From Plotosus lineatus (Eukaryota; Chordata; Actinopteri; Siluriformes; Plotosidae), in assembly GCA_024760905.1 (NCBI GenBank), contig CM045745.1:5082282-5146281 (forward strand): a stretch of DNA of 64,000 nucleotides. Reading direction: 5' to 3'. Position 1 is the first letter of the stretch. The number at the start of each line of letters is the position of its first letter. A model generated the notes under the pieces. That model ran no database searches. It had not been told where the DNA came from and saw only the letters and a list, made by a program, of their open reading frames with translations. Positions 23,372 through 34,064 of this stretch are shown here, in pieces. Made by a program: the position numbers and the translations under genes.

Positions 23372-23549
23372 GAGATAGGTCTTAAATTTCTGACACTGTT
23401 ATAAAATCATGGCAGGTTATTCTCCGTTACAAGACAGAGAAGCCGTAAGAACCGCCATCTTTGAACCACTTTCTCAGTGTGATGTTGGACCACTAATTAG
23501 AAACCACGCCTAAAGAAATCAAACCCGGGTACACGAACATCATTTATTT

Positions 23550-23884
23550 ATTCATCCTTTCATTTCCTGAGCTGCTCAATCCTATACCATGGTTCCTCTG
23601 AGTGAAGGTGGGGTTCACCCTGAACAGCTCACCAGTCCATTGCAGAGCCAACATACAAACGTTTCCACTTATACTCACACCGAGGGAAAATTTCTAAACA
23701 GCCAACTAGCCTGACATGCACGCTTTTCCACAGTGGGGGGAAAAAAACCAGAGGAAAGCTACGCAGGCTTAAGGAGAACACGCAGACTCCACTCAGACAT
23801 GTCCGAACCGAGCCTGGGAATGAATCGAACCCAGGATCCTTTTGCTGCGAGGCGTACGTGCGAAACCACTTCACCACCATTTTG
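23550..23884 (-). mobile_element. SINE-B copy, minus strand
   Basis: Reverse tail (ggttcaccctgaacagctca) and body, then a tRNA-like head at the right with gaatcgaacccagg (reversed B box) and gcgaaaccacttcaccacc. Confidence 0.82.
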
Positions 23885-24559
23885 AAATCAATTCTATTTA
23901 TTCTACAGATATAATCCTGAGATAGACGCGTAACTGGTTCTAATCGTGTACACCAGCCTCCCTCCACTCCATGTTTGTCACGGTTGCACATCCACCAGTC
24001 ATGTGACCATGTTGCGTCTGTAGTTTTAGCAGTGAGGTCGAAATGAATGGGAAAGCCTGCGAGCAGCGGGGTGAAATGACCCTCGGGTCATCTTTATTTA
24101 TCCAGAAAGTTAAACAGTAAAGGCCGGTCTGTCATTTACCAACACACTGTGTGTTTATCTACTTGGAGAAGAGAAGAATAAAGAAGCAAACAACTATCCC
24201 TGTCTGTCATGACTAATACTTTAGATAAAAGACTTCCAACCACATCGAAGCAATCAAAATAATGCGGTGGTTTTGATACCGGAAGACATTTTGTAAGATA
24301 AATAATATAAGATTAAACTCGCTCTGAATATACAGTATATAACTCGAAAAACAAACAGTGCTCTGAAACCTGTCGGGGTATATTTTTTCCCTTTGGAATT
24401 GAAACCACATCGTTGCTGGACATGAGAGGACAAATGTCTTTCCCAGTATATAATTAATAATCCATTTTTACTGGGACGAAACACACTGCTCTTTTCTATT
24501 CAAGCTCGATTCTATACAAATCATCTTTTGGTTGTGAACCTTGATACGTACACTCTGTT

Positions 24560-24960
24560 CCTCACCTTGGAAACAAGGCTAAACCTCCACATACTTCCAA
24601 CTCCAAATATTTTCATCCAAAGCGGAGATAACAACAATAGCGCTTCGATGAGTTTGCCTACACCCGTATGAAAAGACGAGGCTTACATCAGGTGGTGTGA
24701 TCGCGGGTCTGGATGGAAGTGCTGGTGCGAGCCAGTATATATTCTCGGTATGGATGGAGACAAGCAGAGGACCGAGTTAAAAGTGAGAGAGTTTGAGACG
24801 TAAAGGTGGATATCGAAGCGCGAGAACGGGAGAGGTGACGAGGCGAGCGGAAACATTTGGCCAGGAAGAATGAGAGCCTCGTCAAGGTTAATGAGTCTGC
24901 AGAGATGTATGCGATTGTTTCCACCATTCATCACCTAAACTCAGCTTTTAGTTTACGTCT
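24560..24960. promoter_or_regulatory. CpG-richer unique block in intron 1, possible regulatory element
   Basis: It contains clustered CpG (tcgaagcgcgagaacggg, gacgaggcgagcgg) in an otherwise AT-rich, CpG-poor intron, with no known repeat. The minus strand has a TATA-like gaatatatactggc near 24735-24748. About 45 bp downstream is a donor-like GATGTAAGC. This could be an alternative SMARCD3 promoter or first exon, or an enhancer. There is no direct proof. Confidence 0.25.
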
Positions 24961-25479
24961 CTCCTCAATGCCTGCTGTCTACATACTCAATACCTTTATT
25001 ATTGTCTATTCAGGGCCAGAGCTCTATAACTGTATTAGCATGTCTTGCAAAAGCAATAGCAGCAAAGCAAAGAGAGTTATTTGGGTTTCTACTAAAGCCT
25101 TTAACGGGGAAAAAAAAAAAAAAAAAAAAAAAAAAAACACAACGTTTCTGGCAACCGACAACACTCAGAACTCGCCACACACTAAAATGTAATCACTAAA
25201 AGCATCTGAAATACAACCAAAAAAGGACAAATGAATACTGTTCCTGTTTGAACTGGAGAAAAAAAACAAAAAAAAAAAAACAAAGCTGATACAGTCTGAA
25301 CATAAATGGGTTGAAAGTGTCATGTTTTAAAATAATAATGCACTTCCTCTAAAGCCTGACTTAAACCAGGGTCTCATTTAAAAATGCACATTTTAATACA
25401 GCATAATCAAAGTCAACCTGACTTGTTCTACAGCCATGAATTTTATATTCAGTCTCTTTAAGTTAAATACAGAATATCT
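24961..25479. other. Unrecognised intronic sequence with poly-A
   Basis: Poly-A tracts lie at about 25109-25137 and 25258-25281. Nothing else is recognised. Confidence 0.45.
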
Positions 25480-25830
25480 GCAAAGGACTGATCTTCGGAA
25501 ATATCCTACTAGGGTCACTGGGAGCTTGGAGCCTATTTGTGCCAGCATGGTGAAGGAGGGGTGAACACCTAAAAAGACCATCATAGGGCAAAATACACAT
25601 ACACGTGCGCGCGCACACTCACCCACACACACACACCCACACACCCACACACACACACACACACCTAGGATCAATTTGGAATGTCAACTTAATGCAGGCT
25701 AATGTAGATGGTTCTGAACTGTGTTCCTGAAGAAACCCCATGCAAACTCCAGACGGAAACGTCCAAGGCTGCGACTCAAACCCGGGTCAACTCATTCTTG
25801 CTCTGAGGTGGACGTACTAACCGCTCACTG
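25480..25830 (-). mobile_element. SINE-B copy, minus strand, with (CA)n expansion
   Basis: Eroded reverse tail, then (CA)n at about 25611-25664 where SINE-B has cacaca, then cctaggatcaatttggaatg, then gcaaactccagacgg and caaacccgggtcaac (reversed B box). Confidence 0.7.
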
Positions 25831-26421
25831 GTTAAATAATAGTTTGATATTCTTGATTAGACCAGGCATTATCTATCACAAATAAACGAGTACAAGCATA
25901 AGATGGCTGTGTATGAACAAAGGCCTGCAGAGTGACTCTGAAACCAGAAGCAATATTACATTTAATACAAGTCAGTTGAGAAAGTACTGTAATGAAATTC
26001 CGAGTCGATGCGTAACAGAAAATCGTAAAACGTGTCTGTGTGACGTGCATGAAATGTCCGAATACATACAGCAGACCATGAAATGTTATTCATGCAGCCA
26101 GTGATGTGGTCAAAGGAGTTAAAATAAGGTCAAGCCCCACATGCAGACTGAAGGAAAGCATTGTTATGAATGGAAACACTCATCATTTCAAGCTCAGCAT
26201 CCGTCCTTTATTGACTAAAGGCGAGCTCTAGCGTCCCCCCCCTCTTTTTCACGGATCCCTCTTACATTTCTGTACACAAACGCATGCCTGCCTTGCTCAT
26301 TTCCCCTGACTTCCCTTTCTCTACGCTTTAAAAAGAAAGAGCTGCGTGGAACTGGGAGCTGGAGGACTGGAAATAACCTTCACATGAATGGCTACCCCAG
26401 CTAATACACTCACATAAACGG
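25831..26421. other. Unrecognised intronic sequence near exon 1
   Basis: No repeat or exon recognised. Confidence 0.4.
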
Positions 26422-26619
<198 letters not shown>

Positions 26620-26628
26620 CATACTCAC

Positions 26629-26706
26629 CACTCCGTGAACGAGGAACTCGAACAGTTTGCTCTTGGTGGCTTTCCGTGCCCCACCAGCTGTCTCCTCCGA
26701 AGCCAT
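26629..26706 (-). CDS. smarcd3: SMARCD3 (BAF60C) coding exon 1, start of protein
   Basis: 26 codons from ATG (26706-26704) to GTG, followed by the donor GTGAGT. The peptide starts MASEETAGGARKATKSKLFE and ends FLVHGV. It is essentially the N-terminus of the longer SMARCD3 isoform as remembered from mammals, which starts MAADE and is otherwise nearly identical. The start has a strong context (G at -3, G at +4: GGGAAATGG). It joins exon 2 in phase 0 as VHGV|RPGM. BAF60 subunits bridge the SWI/SNF complex to transcription factors in the nucleus; BAF60C is known for heart and muscle roles. The frame is also open upstream to another ATG at 26811, adding 35 Arg/Lys/Glu-rich residues. I treat that as leader because the homologous start is the downstream one. 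Confidence 0.94.
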
Positions 26707-27110
26707 TTCCCTACAGCTCCACTCTCGGGCTCCCTCGCTCTGCCTCTCCTCCGTCTCTCCTCCTATTTCTTTTGTCTTTTCCCTCTCTCCTTTAGCTCTC
26801 TTCCTCTTCACCCTCTGTTCACCTCCTCGTCCCCCTCGGCCCCCCCCCCCCCTCCCCCTCCTCCTCCTCCTCCTCCTCTCCTTCTCCTCACTTCCCTTCC
26901 TTTCTTCCCTCCTCTTCTTAACTCCTGCTCCTCTCAGGCTCTCCTCATCTGGTAAGTTGGAACATGCGCTCTCTCTGTCTCTCTCTCTCTCTCGCTCTCT
27001 TGCTTTCTCCGTGTCTCTCTCGCTCTCTCTCTCTCTCTCTCGCTCTCTCTCTCATACACTGACATACAGACACACGCTCGTGTTTGGTTGAGTTGTCTTT
27101 CACTAGCCCG
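26707..27110 (-). promoter_or_regulatory. smarcd3: SMARCD3 5' leader and probable promoter, GA-rich
   Basis: On the gene strand this is a nearly continuous purine (GA-rich) tract: pyrimidine-rich CCTCCT and CTCTCT blocks on the plus strand at 26745-26935 and 26968-27055. No TATA box or unambiguous start site is seen. GA-rich DNA is typical of some TATA-less promoters and can bind GAGA-type factors. The exact leader length is unknown, and an upstream non-coding exon cannot be excluded. Confidence 0.5.
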
Positions 27111-27664
27111 GCTCATAAGGAACGTGGGGGGTTGAGAGTTGGGGGTCTTTTAAGGGGGTTCCTGTTGGCCCACTATGTCTGCCCCAAATTGTGTGCCCCC
27201 CCACCCCCCACTCCACCCCATACTCAATCTCTCTCACATACACATGCTATCATAGACTCTAGCAGCTGTTGCATTCCATCAGCTATGATAAGAGAATGCT
27301 GGTGTGGTGTCCGTTACTGCTAGAGGTCAGCCCCCAACACCACCGCCCCCAACACCACCACCCCCACCTCACCTCGCAGACCCGTGTAGTTCATTCAGTT
27401 CAATATTTGACTCATTCGCATTCATTTGAGTGAGCACTATTACCAGGGAAGATGGGAAATGAAGATGATTACTGATTATTAAATCAGACTCATTAAATCA
27501 ATCCTTACTGTACATACAGTCCTCATCAATACCTAGGCATTCCTTCCTGCTATGAAATAATGAAGTGCTGTTAATTTATTATAGCGGCATCCCCCATCCC
27601 ATTGTATTCCCCTTATACGCGAACAATCTTGAAAACTCCATGACACCCCCCGATGTTTTTACCC
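27111..27664. other. Upstream flank of SMARCD3, unrecognised
   Basis: G-rich then C-rich patches (27125-27160, 27195-27220, 27330-27370). No exon or repeat family is recognised. Confidence 0.4.
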
Positions 27665-27900
27665 TGGATGGCACGGTGGTGTCATTTATAGCACATCTAC
27701 CTCACTGCAAAAACGTCCTGGGTTTTGAATCCTGGGCATTTCTGTGTGGAATTCATATAGCTGTCTCATGCTTGCTTGGGTTTCATCTGAGCACCCCAGT
27801 TTCCTCCCACAATCCAAAAACATGCAGATCAGGCCAATTCACTGCTCCAAATTGCCTGTAGGTGTGAATGTGTGTGTGAGTGAGTGAGTGAGTGAGTGCA
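27665..27900 (+). mobile_element. SINE-B copy, plus strand, tail lost
   Basis: Head ggatggcacggtggtgtcat, B-box-like gggttttgaatcctggg, body cccacaatccaaaaacatgc and gcctgtaggtgtgaatgtg, ending in (GTGA)n. Confidence 0.8.
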
Positions 27901-28740
27901 GGGTTTCAATCCTGTCTTCAGGTGTTATTTGTTTATTTATCCTATACAAACAAATATATACCAAAAATTCATTATCTGTGAGTTTTTACATTACAGTTTT
28001 TTTTTCTTTAAATGATTTCAGATGCCTGATGACTCAGACGCCTCTCAGATATGTTTACTAATTTTGCGTCCAATTAATTACGCTCTCATATTTTTAGGCC
28101 CCTACCCCATGACTATAAACTCTTCCACTTGCCGATCAGCTATTTTTTGATCGGACAGACGGCATGAGTACTCTGTTGATGATGATTCTTCAGTGTGTGG
28201 GAAGAATTTCACCATTCATCTTCTGAGCGAAACACAGTAGGGCAAAGTATGAGAAGTTAACCTGAATAATTTACTTGGCTGACTGCAGTTCTGGCCCTGT
28301 ATGTCGAGACAGTGTACAGGTGTAGTGCCTTAAACATCCATACAGCCAGAAATACATAAAATGTCCACTATATACATTTCAGCTTTGATTCCACATCTAT
28401 GTCTGGCATTTTAATTTGAAGGTGCTCAGCTTGTGGTAAAATTTAAAATAAATTGTGATGGAAAAAAGGTAATGAATATTTAAACGCAACCGACTGCTGT
28501 AAACATGAATCAGCAGCTTTGAAAAGTCTGATCTTTTGGTTATTACCAGAAGCATATAATTAGGTGGAATAACACTACATGTTTGATATATTATCTGTTT
28601 CAAGGACAACTTTAACAATTATTTGCGAGGCAAAGTGAATGTTTGCTGCAGTAATTATTCCATCAAGACTGATGTGAACAACTGTTTTATACCCCCATTT
28701 TACTGGAGTGCAGCAGACTCGCGGAAGCAAAAATTTGTCA
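27901..28740. other. Unrecognised intergenic sequence
   Basis: AT-rich, with no exon or repeat family recognised. Confidence 0.4.
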
Positions 28741-29110
28741 TCCTCCAACGTTCCTCAGTCGTTCTGCCATCTTCCGTGTCCTTTCGTATGATTCCGAATG
28801 TATTCCTCCACTTCCGGCAGGCCAAAATCTTCCGTGAACGTGCTTTTGAACATGTTCCGACAGTGTTTCGTTAGGTTCCTCAGTCATTCCGCAAATGTTC
28901 CATCATTTCCTCAAACGTTCCATGATCATTCCTTTTATTCCGCCAGTGCTCCTTGACCGTTCCGCAAACCTTCCCCCCTTTTCTGGATGGTCAAAAGCAG
29001 CCACAGAATCCACACGGAATACTCACGGAAGGTTTGCGGAATACATGCGGAACGTTTGTGGAATGGTTGCGGATAACACGGAAGACTTGCGGAACACTCA
29101 AGGAAGTCAC
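28741..29110. repeat. Degenerate array with about 11-bp period, strand-switching
   Basis: From 28741 to about 28978 the plus strand repeats TTCC(G/T) every 9-12 bases (cattccgcaaatgttccatc, tgaccgttccgcaaacc). From about 29005 to 29108 the complement appears (cacggaaggtttgcggaata, gcggaacgtttgtggaatgg). So two arms face each other around 28980-29004. A related array lies at 31318-31695. I recognise no family. Confidence 0.6.
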
Positions 29111-29278
29111 TTCCACTATAAATTATTCCAGTTCATTCACTTTATTTTTTGTTTTCCTGTTCATGTAATAAAGTTTTAAAGTTATAATCACTGTGGTTTG
29201 GACTTGTGGGCATGGTTTTTAGTCTGGAATTATTTATTGAGGTGCAAATAAAAGGAATGTATTGACATTATTGATATT

Positions 29279-29631
29279 GGGGCAGGTGTGGTCCAGTGGT
29301 ATAGGGCGCTGGATTGCTGATCCTAAGTTTGAGGGGGTTTGAGTCCCACTCTCCACAAGGTTGTCACTGTCCCCCCCAGTGCAGCTAACTGGGTTATCAA
29401 AGGCGGGCCATAGCTCTCTCTGTCTATGGTGAGAGGTTCATGTAAAAGAACCATTGCTGTCTTTCGTAAAGATGAGCTGCAAAGCAGTCAGCGTGTTCCT
29501 GTCCCTTGCTAAAAAGGGTTGTCAGGAAGGGCATCCGACGTAAAAACCTCTGCCAAATCAACCGTGCGAATCATTCGCTGTGGCGACCCCTGATAAAGGG
29601 AAAAAGCCGAAAGGAAATCTCTCTCTTTCTC
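29279..29631 (+). mobile_element. SINE-A (tail 2, RTE-derived), full length
   Basis: A perfect 18-bp duplication attgacattattgatatt is at 29261-29278 and 29632-29649. It has a tRNA-like head (gtggtccagtggtatagggc), body ggttatcaaaggcgggcc, and an RTE 5'-derived segment aagggcatccgacgtaaaaa joined to the RTE 3' end tcgctgtggcgacccctg. Confidence 0.95.
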
Positions 29632-29780
29632 ATTGACATTATTGATATTAACATATGTCAAATTTTAAATTTATTGTAAATTATAAACGTATTGCACATT
29701 AGAAACAAATGGTAAATTACAAACATATGTTACATTTTAAATTTATTGTACATTATAAACATATTATACAGTAAATTATG

Positions 29781-31176
29781 CCCTGATGACATACCAGTTG
29801 AGGTATGGAAGTGTCTTGGGGAGGTCGCAGTAGATTTCCTGACAAGAATATTCAACAAGGTCTTAGAAAGTGAGCAGATGCCGGAGGAATGGAGGAGAAG
29901 TGTGCTTATGCCCATTTTTAAGAACAAGGGAGATGTACAGATTTGTGGCAACTCCAGAGGGATAAAGTTGATGAGCCATACAATGAAGTTATGGGAAAGA
30001 ATAGTGGAAGCAAGATTAAGGGCAGAGGTCAGCATTTGTGAACAACAGTTTGGTTTCATGCCAAGAAAGAGCACCACAGATGTAGTGTTTGCTTTGAGGA
30101 TGTTAATACAGAAGTACAGAGAAGGTCAGAAGGAGCTGCATTGTGCTTTTGTGGATCTGGAGAAAGCATATGACAGGGTGCCGAGAGAAGAACTGTGGTA
30201 TTGTATGAGGAAGTCTGGAGTGGCAGAGAAGTATGTTAGAGTGGTGCAGGACATGTATGAGAGATGTAAGACAGTGGTGAGGTGTGCTGTCGGTGTGACA
30301 GAAGAGTTCAAGGTGGAGGTGGGACTGCATCAAGGGTCAGCTCTCAGCCCCTTCTTGTTTGCTATGGTGATGGACAGGCTGACAGACGAGGTGAGACAAG
30401 AATCTCCATGGACTATGATGTTTGCAGATAACATTGTGATCTGTAGTGAGAGCAGAGAACAAGTGGAGGAAAATCTAGAGAGGTGGAGGTATGCCCTGGA
30501 AAGGAGGGGAATGAAGGTTAGTCTCAGTAAGACAGAATACATGTGTGTGGACGACAAGGACCCAAGAGGAACGGTGAGGTTACAGGGGGCAGAGATAAAG
30601 AAGGTGGAGGATTTTAAGTACTTAGGCTCAACAAACCAGAGCAATGGAGAGTGTGGAAAAGAGGTGAAGAAGCGTGTGCAGGCAGGTTGGAATGGATGGA
30701 GAAAAGTGTCCGGTGTGATGTGTGATAGGAGAGTATCGGCAAGAATGAAGGGAAAAGTGTACAAGACGGTGATGAGGCCAGCAATGTTGTATGGTTTAGA
30801 AACAGTGGCCCTGGGGAAAAGACAGGAGTCAGAGTTGGAGGTAGCAGAGATGAAAATGTTGAGGTTCTCTTTGGGAGTAATGAGGATGGATAGGATCAGA
30901 AACGAGTACATCAGAGGGACAGCACATGTTAGATGTTTTGGAGACAAAGTCAGAGAGGCTAGATTGAGATGGTTTGGACATGTACAGAGGAGGGATAGTG
31001 AGTATATTGGTAGTAGGATGCTGAGGTTGGAACTACCAGGCAGAAGGCCCAGAGGAAGACCAAAGAGAAGATTTATGGATGTGGTGAAGGCGGACATGAA
31101 GGTCGTTGGAGTAAGAGTAGAAGATGCAGAGGATAGGGAGAGATGGAGGCAGATCATTTGCTGTGGCGACCCCTGA
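29781..31176 (+). pseudogene. RTE reverse transcriptase frame, catalytic Asp changed to Asn
   Basis: The frame is uninterrupted (about 465 codons) from the truncation point to RWRQIICCGDP. Reverse transcriptase motifs are FVDLEKAYDRVPR (first catalytic Asp), GLHQGSALSPFLF, and MFADNIVICSE where the family has FADD. The AAC codon is at 30430-30432 against GAC at 56021-56023 in the sister copy. A single G-to-A change removes a metal-binding Asp. With no endonuclease and this change, it should be inactive although open. Confidence 0.9.
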
Positions 31177-31207
31177 AGGGAACAGCCGAAAGAAAAAGAA
31201 GAAGAAG
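29781..31207 (+). mobile_element. 5'-truncated RTE-type LINE copy, plus strand
   Basis: A 13-bp duplication acagtaaattatg is at 29768-29780 and 31208-31220. It contains the reverse transcriptase and C-terminal domain but no endonuclease. It ends accaacagccgaaag-like and (GAA)n. It lies between the two halves of the 11-bp-period array. Confidence 0.95.
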
Positions 31208-31317
31208 ACAGTAAATTATGAACATATAGTAGAATGAGCTTCCTTGGTCGAATCCGCGTATTTATAGGCAGAATCAGGAGCAAATCCTTTGATCTTTGCC
31301 GATTTTTCCTCGTTGAA

Positions 31318-31695
31318 ACGTGTTTACTCCGGGTATTCCTCAGTCATTCCTTAGTCATTCCATGTTGAACGTGAACGTTCTGCCTTCATTCTGCATGTTC
31401 TGTAATCATTCCGTACCTCTTCCTTCTAAAATGGAATAGTGCCGTAATCGTTCCTCGAGTGTTCCTTGCTTTCCGTGAACGTTATGTGAGTTATCCGAAG
31501 GTCTTCCTTTGCAATCTGCACTGGTTCTGAAGCGCTTTTATGCATGTATTCCAACATTGTACCGTGGTCTTTCCATGTCTTTTCCGCATGTTCCATGAAT
31601 GTTCCGAAGGTACAATTTTCTGTAGGTTTTTGACCCATTTTCTGTGTAAAAATGCCGACGCTCCTCCGTAGAGTGCGTTCCGCGCTTTCCACAAT
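31318..31695. repeat. Second block of the 11-bp-period TTCC array
   Basis: TTCC or TTCTG cores recur about every 9-12 bases on the plus strand (tattcctcagtcattcctta, gtaatcgttcctcgagtgtt, tgttccatgaatgttccg). It resembles 28741-28978 and shares cctcagtcattcc exactly. It was separated from it by the SINE-A and RTE insertions and flanking sequence. Confidence 0.55.
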
Positions 31696-32086
31696 GATTA
31701 TTGCATTCTGCGCTCCAGTGAAATGGGGGTATGAATATATACTACACAGGAACATAAAAAAACCCACGTTTCTCTTTAAATATCTTTAAACAGAGTACAA
31801 ACATTTAAAAAAGTAAATCAAAATAAAATTATTCATTTCTTTCTTACATAATTTAACCAGGACAGAAGCGGGCCAGGTCAGCTCTGCCCTCTCCAAGACA
31901 AGTTAGTACTTCGTAGCTAACAACATCTGTTTACTCATTCAGAGTTTAGTACATACTACTCAGAAAGGTGTGATCTGTAAAAGTAATTTAGTACTGTCCT
32001 ATGGAACAGAAGAAACACATGTTTATTTTTCCATTTTGTTGCACGATAAGGAAAATATCGCCTGTTCCAAGTAACCATGATAAACT
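31696..32086. other. Unrecognised intergenic sequence
   Basis: No feature recognised. Confidence 0.4.
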
Positions 32087-32420
32087 GTGTGTCTTGGTGG
32101 TAAAGGTAGTGGATCAATAATTCCAAGGCTGGGGGTTCAAGCCCCACTATCAATGGGTTGTCACTGTCCCCCCCAGTGCACTGACTGGGTTATCAAAGGC
32201 CGGCCATGTCTCTCACTGTCTGTGGTGTGAGGTTCATGTAAAAGCCCATTGCTGACTTTTGACAAGAGTAGCTGCAAAGCCATGCGTGTTCCGCCCTGCG
32301 ATGGCCTGAGGAACTATCCAGGGTGTACTCTGCCCTCGCCCAGAGTTGGCTGTGATGGATACCAGCCTCCCCACGACTCTAATTAGGATTAAGAGGTTAC
32401 AGAAACTGAATGAATGAAGA
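32087..32420 (+). mobile_element. SINE-A (tail 1), plus strand
   Basis: Head gtcttggtggtaaaggtag, B-box gggggttcaagcccc, body ggttatcaaaggccggcc, tail ctaattaggattaagaggtt then AATG repeats. Confidence 0.9.
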
Positions 32421-32674
32421 CAGTGGACCTATCAGATTGCGCCATTTTCAGGCAGCATATACTGATTACTTTTATTATTGCGGAGCGTCAAAATGTTGTG
32501 TAAGTTCCCACGTTCGCTTCCATTATAGCAGTAACAAATGATTAAAGCCTCACCAGCCTCGGTGGTCAGACGCTAGAGCTTGGAATGACTGCATTTCTGT
32601 ATAGATGTGGGAAAACCAAACAGGTGACTAATTTTTAGCACACTATATGATAATAACACATTATATAGTATTTT

Positions 32675-32945
32675 CCCCCCAGTGCAGCTCACTGGGTTAT
32701 CAAAGGTCCGGCCATGTCTCTCACTGTCTATGGTGAGAAGTTCATGTAAAAGAACCATTGCTGACTTTTGTCAATCGTAGGCTGCATATCCGTCAGCGTG
32801 TTTCTGCCCCGTGATGGCCTGCTGAGGTCTCAAGGTCATGCTCTACCCTTTCCCAGAGCTGGCTGAGACGGGCAGCAGTCTCCCTGCGACTCTAACCGGG
32901 ATTAAGTGGTTCAGAAAATGAACGAATGAATGAATGAATGAATGA
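32675..32945 (+). mobile_element. SINE-A (tail 1), 5'-truncated
   Basis: A 10-bp duplication atagtatttt is at 32665-32674 and 32946-32955. It starts at cccagtgcagctcactgg and ends in (GAAT)n. Confidence 0.88.
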
Positions 32946-33444
32946 ATAGTATTTTGTTTTTCCTCCAAACAACATACAGATAAATGTAGGCCAGCGTGTG
33001 CAACTGATTTAATGAAACACAAACTGGAATGCGACGGGATAGCTCAAGCATATTTCAGTAGATTGATGCACAAAGCAGCGCTTTTTGGTTTGATTGGTGA
33101 GGTTCCCCTGAATTTCCAACTGAAAACTTTCAGTTTCGGTGACTTCACTATCAAACTGAGTTAGAGACTCAGAAATCCCAATTAAAACATACAGTGACTT
33201 AATTCAGACTAAAGAGAAACCGAAGAAAACTATTTCGGCTCAAAGCATCAACGTCATCAAAGTTCAGCTGTTTACCATGAAACGGGTTACACTGATCACG
33301 TAACATACAGGTGTTGAATTCATAACACGGACGAATGACTTCACTATTATTCATTGATAAAGGCAGGTTGGCTACATGTCTGTCCACAAAAGACACGTTT
33401 ATATTGAGGGTCTGCCACAGTAGTCCCTGTCAGTGAGCTGTTAC
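32946..33444. other. Unrecognised intergenic sequence
   Basis: No exon or repeat family recognised. Confidence 0.4.
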
Positions 33445-33562
33445 TCAATCTCATCTCAATTATTTGCCAAACGCTTAATACATAAGGGTGACAGGGAGGC
33501 TGGAGCCCATCTCAGTCGACACTGTTCAAAGGCAGGTTATACCATGAACAACTTGCCACATC
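33445..33562 (-). mobile_element. SINE tail fragment, minus strand
   Basis: Diverged reverse tail-1 module (gggaggctggagcccatctc, ggttataccatgaacaactt). The head is absent. Confidence 0.6.
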
Positions 33563-33634
33563 ATTAAAAGGCCTGAGCTGCTGCTATTGAAAATGAAAGA
33601 ATTTCAATACATCGTCCATGTTACTGAACATCTG

Positions 33635-33815
33635 TTCATTTTCCGAATCGCTTAATCCTAATTAGGGTCGAGGGGAGGCTGGCGCCCATTCCAGCTGACT
33701 CTGGGCAAGGGCAGAGTACACCCTGGACAGCTCGCCAGGCCATCGCAGGGTGGGACCAGGCTGATGGTTTTGCAGTTCCTCTTGTCAAAAGTCAGCAATG
33801 GTTCTTTTACATGAA
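33635..33815 (-). mobile_element. SINE-A 3' half, minus strand, cut at an inversion joint
   Basis: Reverse tail and body (cttaatcctaattagggtcg, gccaggccatcgcaggg, gttcttttacatgaacctg). It stops abruptly where plus-strand SINE tail begins at 33816, which is the edge of the large inverted repeat. Confidence 0.85.
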
Positions 33816-34013
33816 CCTGTCGATTGAGATGGGCATCAGCCTCCCCATGACCCGAATTAGGATGAAGCGCTTCAGAAAATGAATGAATGAAAGCACGTGT
33901 GAATTTATCCTCATAAATCCTTCACTTCACTCAAAACCTTTTTTTTTTTTTTTTTTTACCATTTATATTTACGGAGTAAAGAATCTGCAGGCAGTAGCTT
34001 TGTCCAGGGACTG
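33816..34013. repeat. Left arm of a large inverted repeat (198 bp)
   Basis: It matches the reverse complement of 34604-34820 almost throughout: a SINE tail (cctgtcgattgagatgggca), unique sequence tccttcacttcactcaaaac, a poly-T run of about 19, then tttacggagtaaagaatctg and tttgtccagggactg. Confidence 0.92.
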
Positions 34014-34064
34014 CCACTACTGTGAACATATTACTGGAATTAGAAATCAAGAGCCAGAGCCATA

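Noticed and set aside
22811..23404. Long open frames of alternating His/Thr or Cys/Val on both strands
   Set aside because: They are translations of the (CA)n tract and have no start context, splice sites or family.
30330..31283. A 317-codon frame on the minus strand, and similar frames at 7841-8560 (+) and 55922-56689 (-)
   Set aside because: These are antisense shadows of RTE LINE coding sequence; they recur wherever that LINE does.
28741..31695. Cluster of heat-shock elements (GAA/TTC units)
   Set aside because: TTCC/GGAA cores are present, but the spacing is 9-12 bases rather than the 5-base alternation of heat-shock elements. Kept only as an unexplained periodic array.
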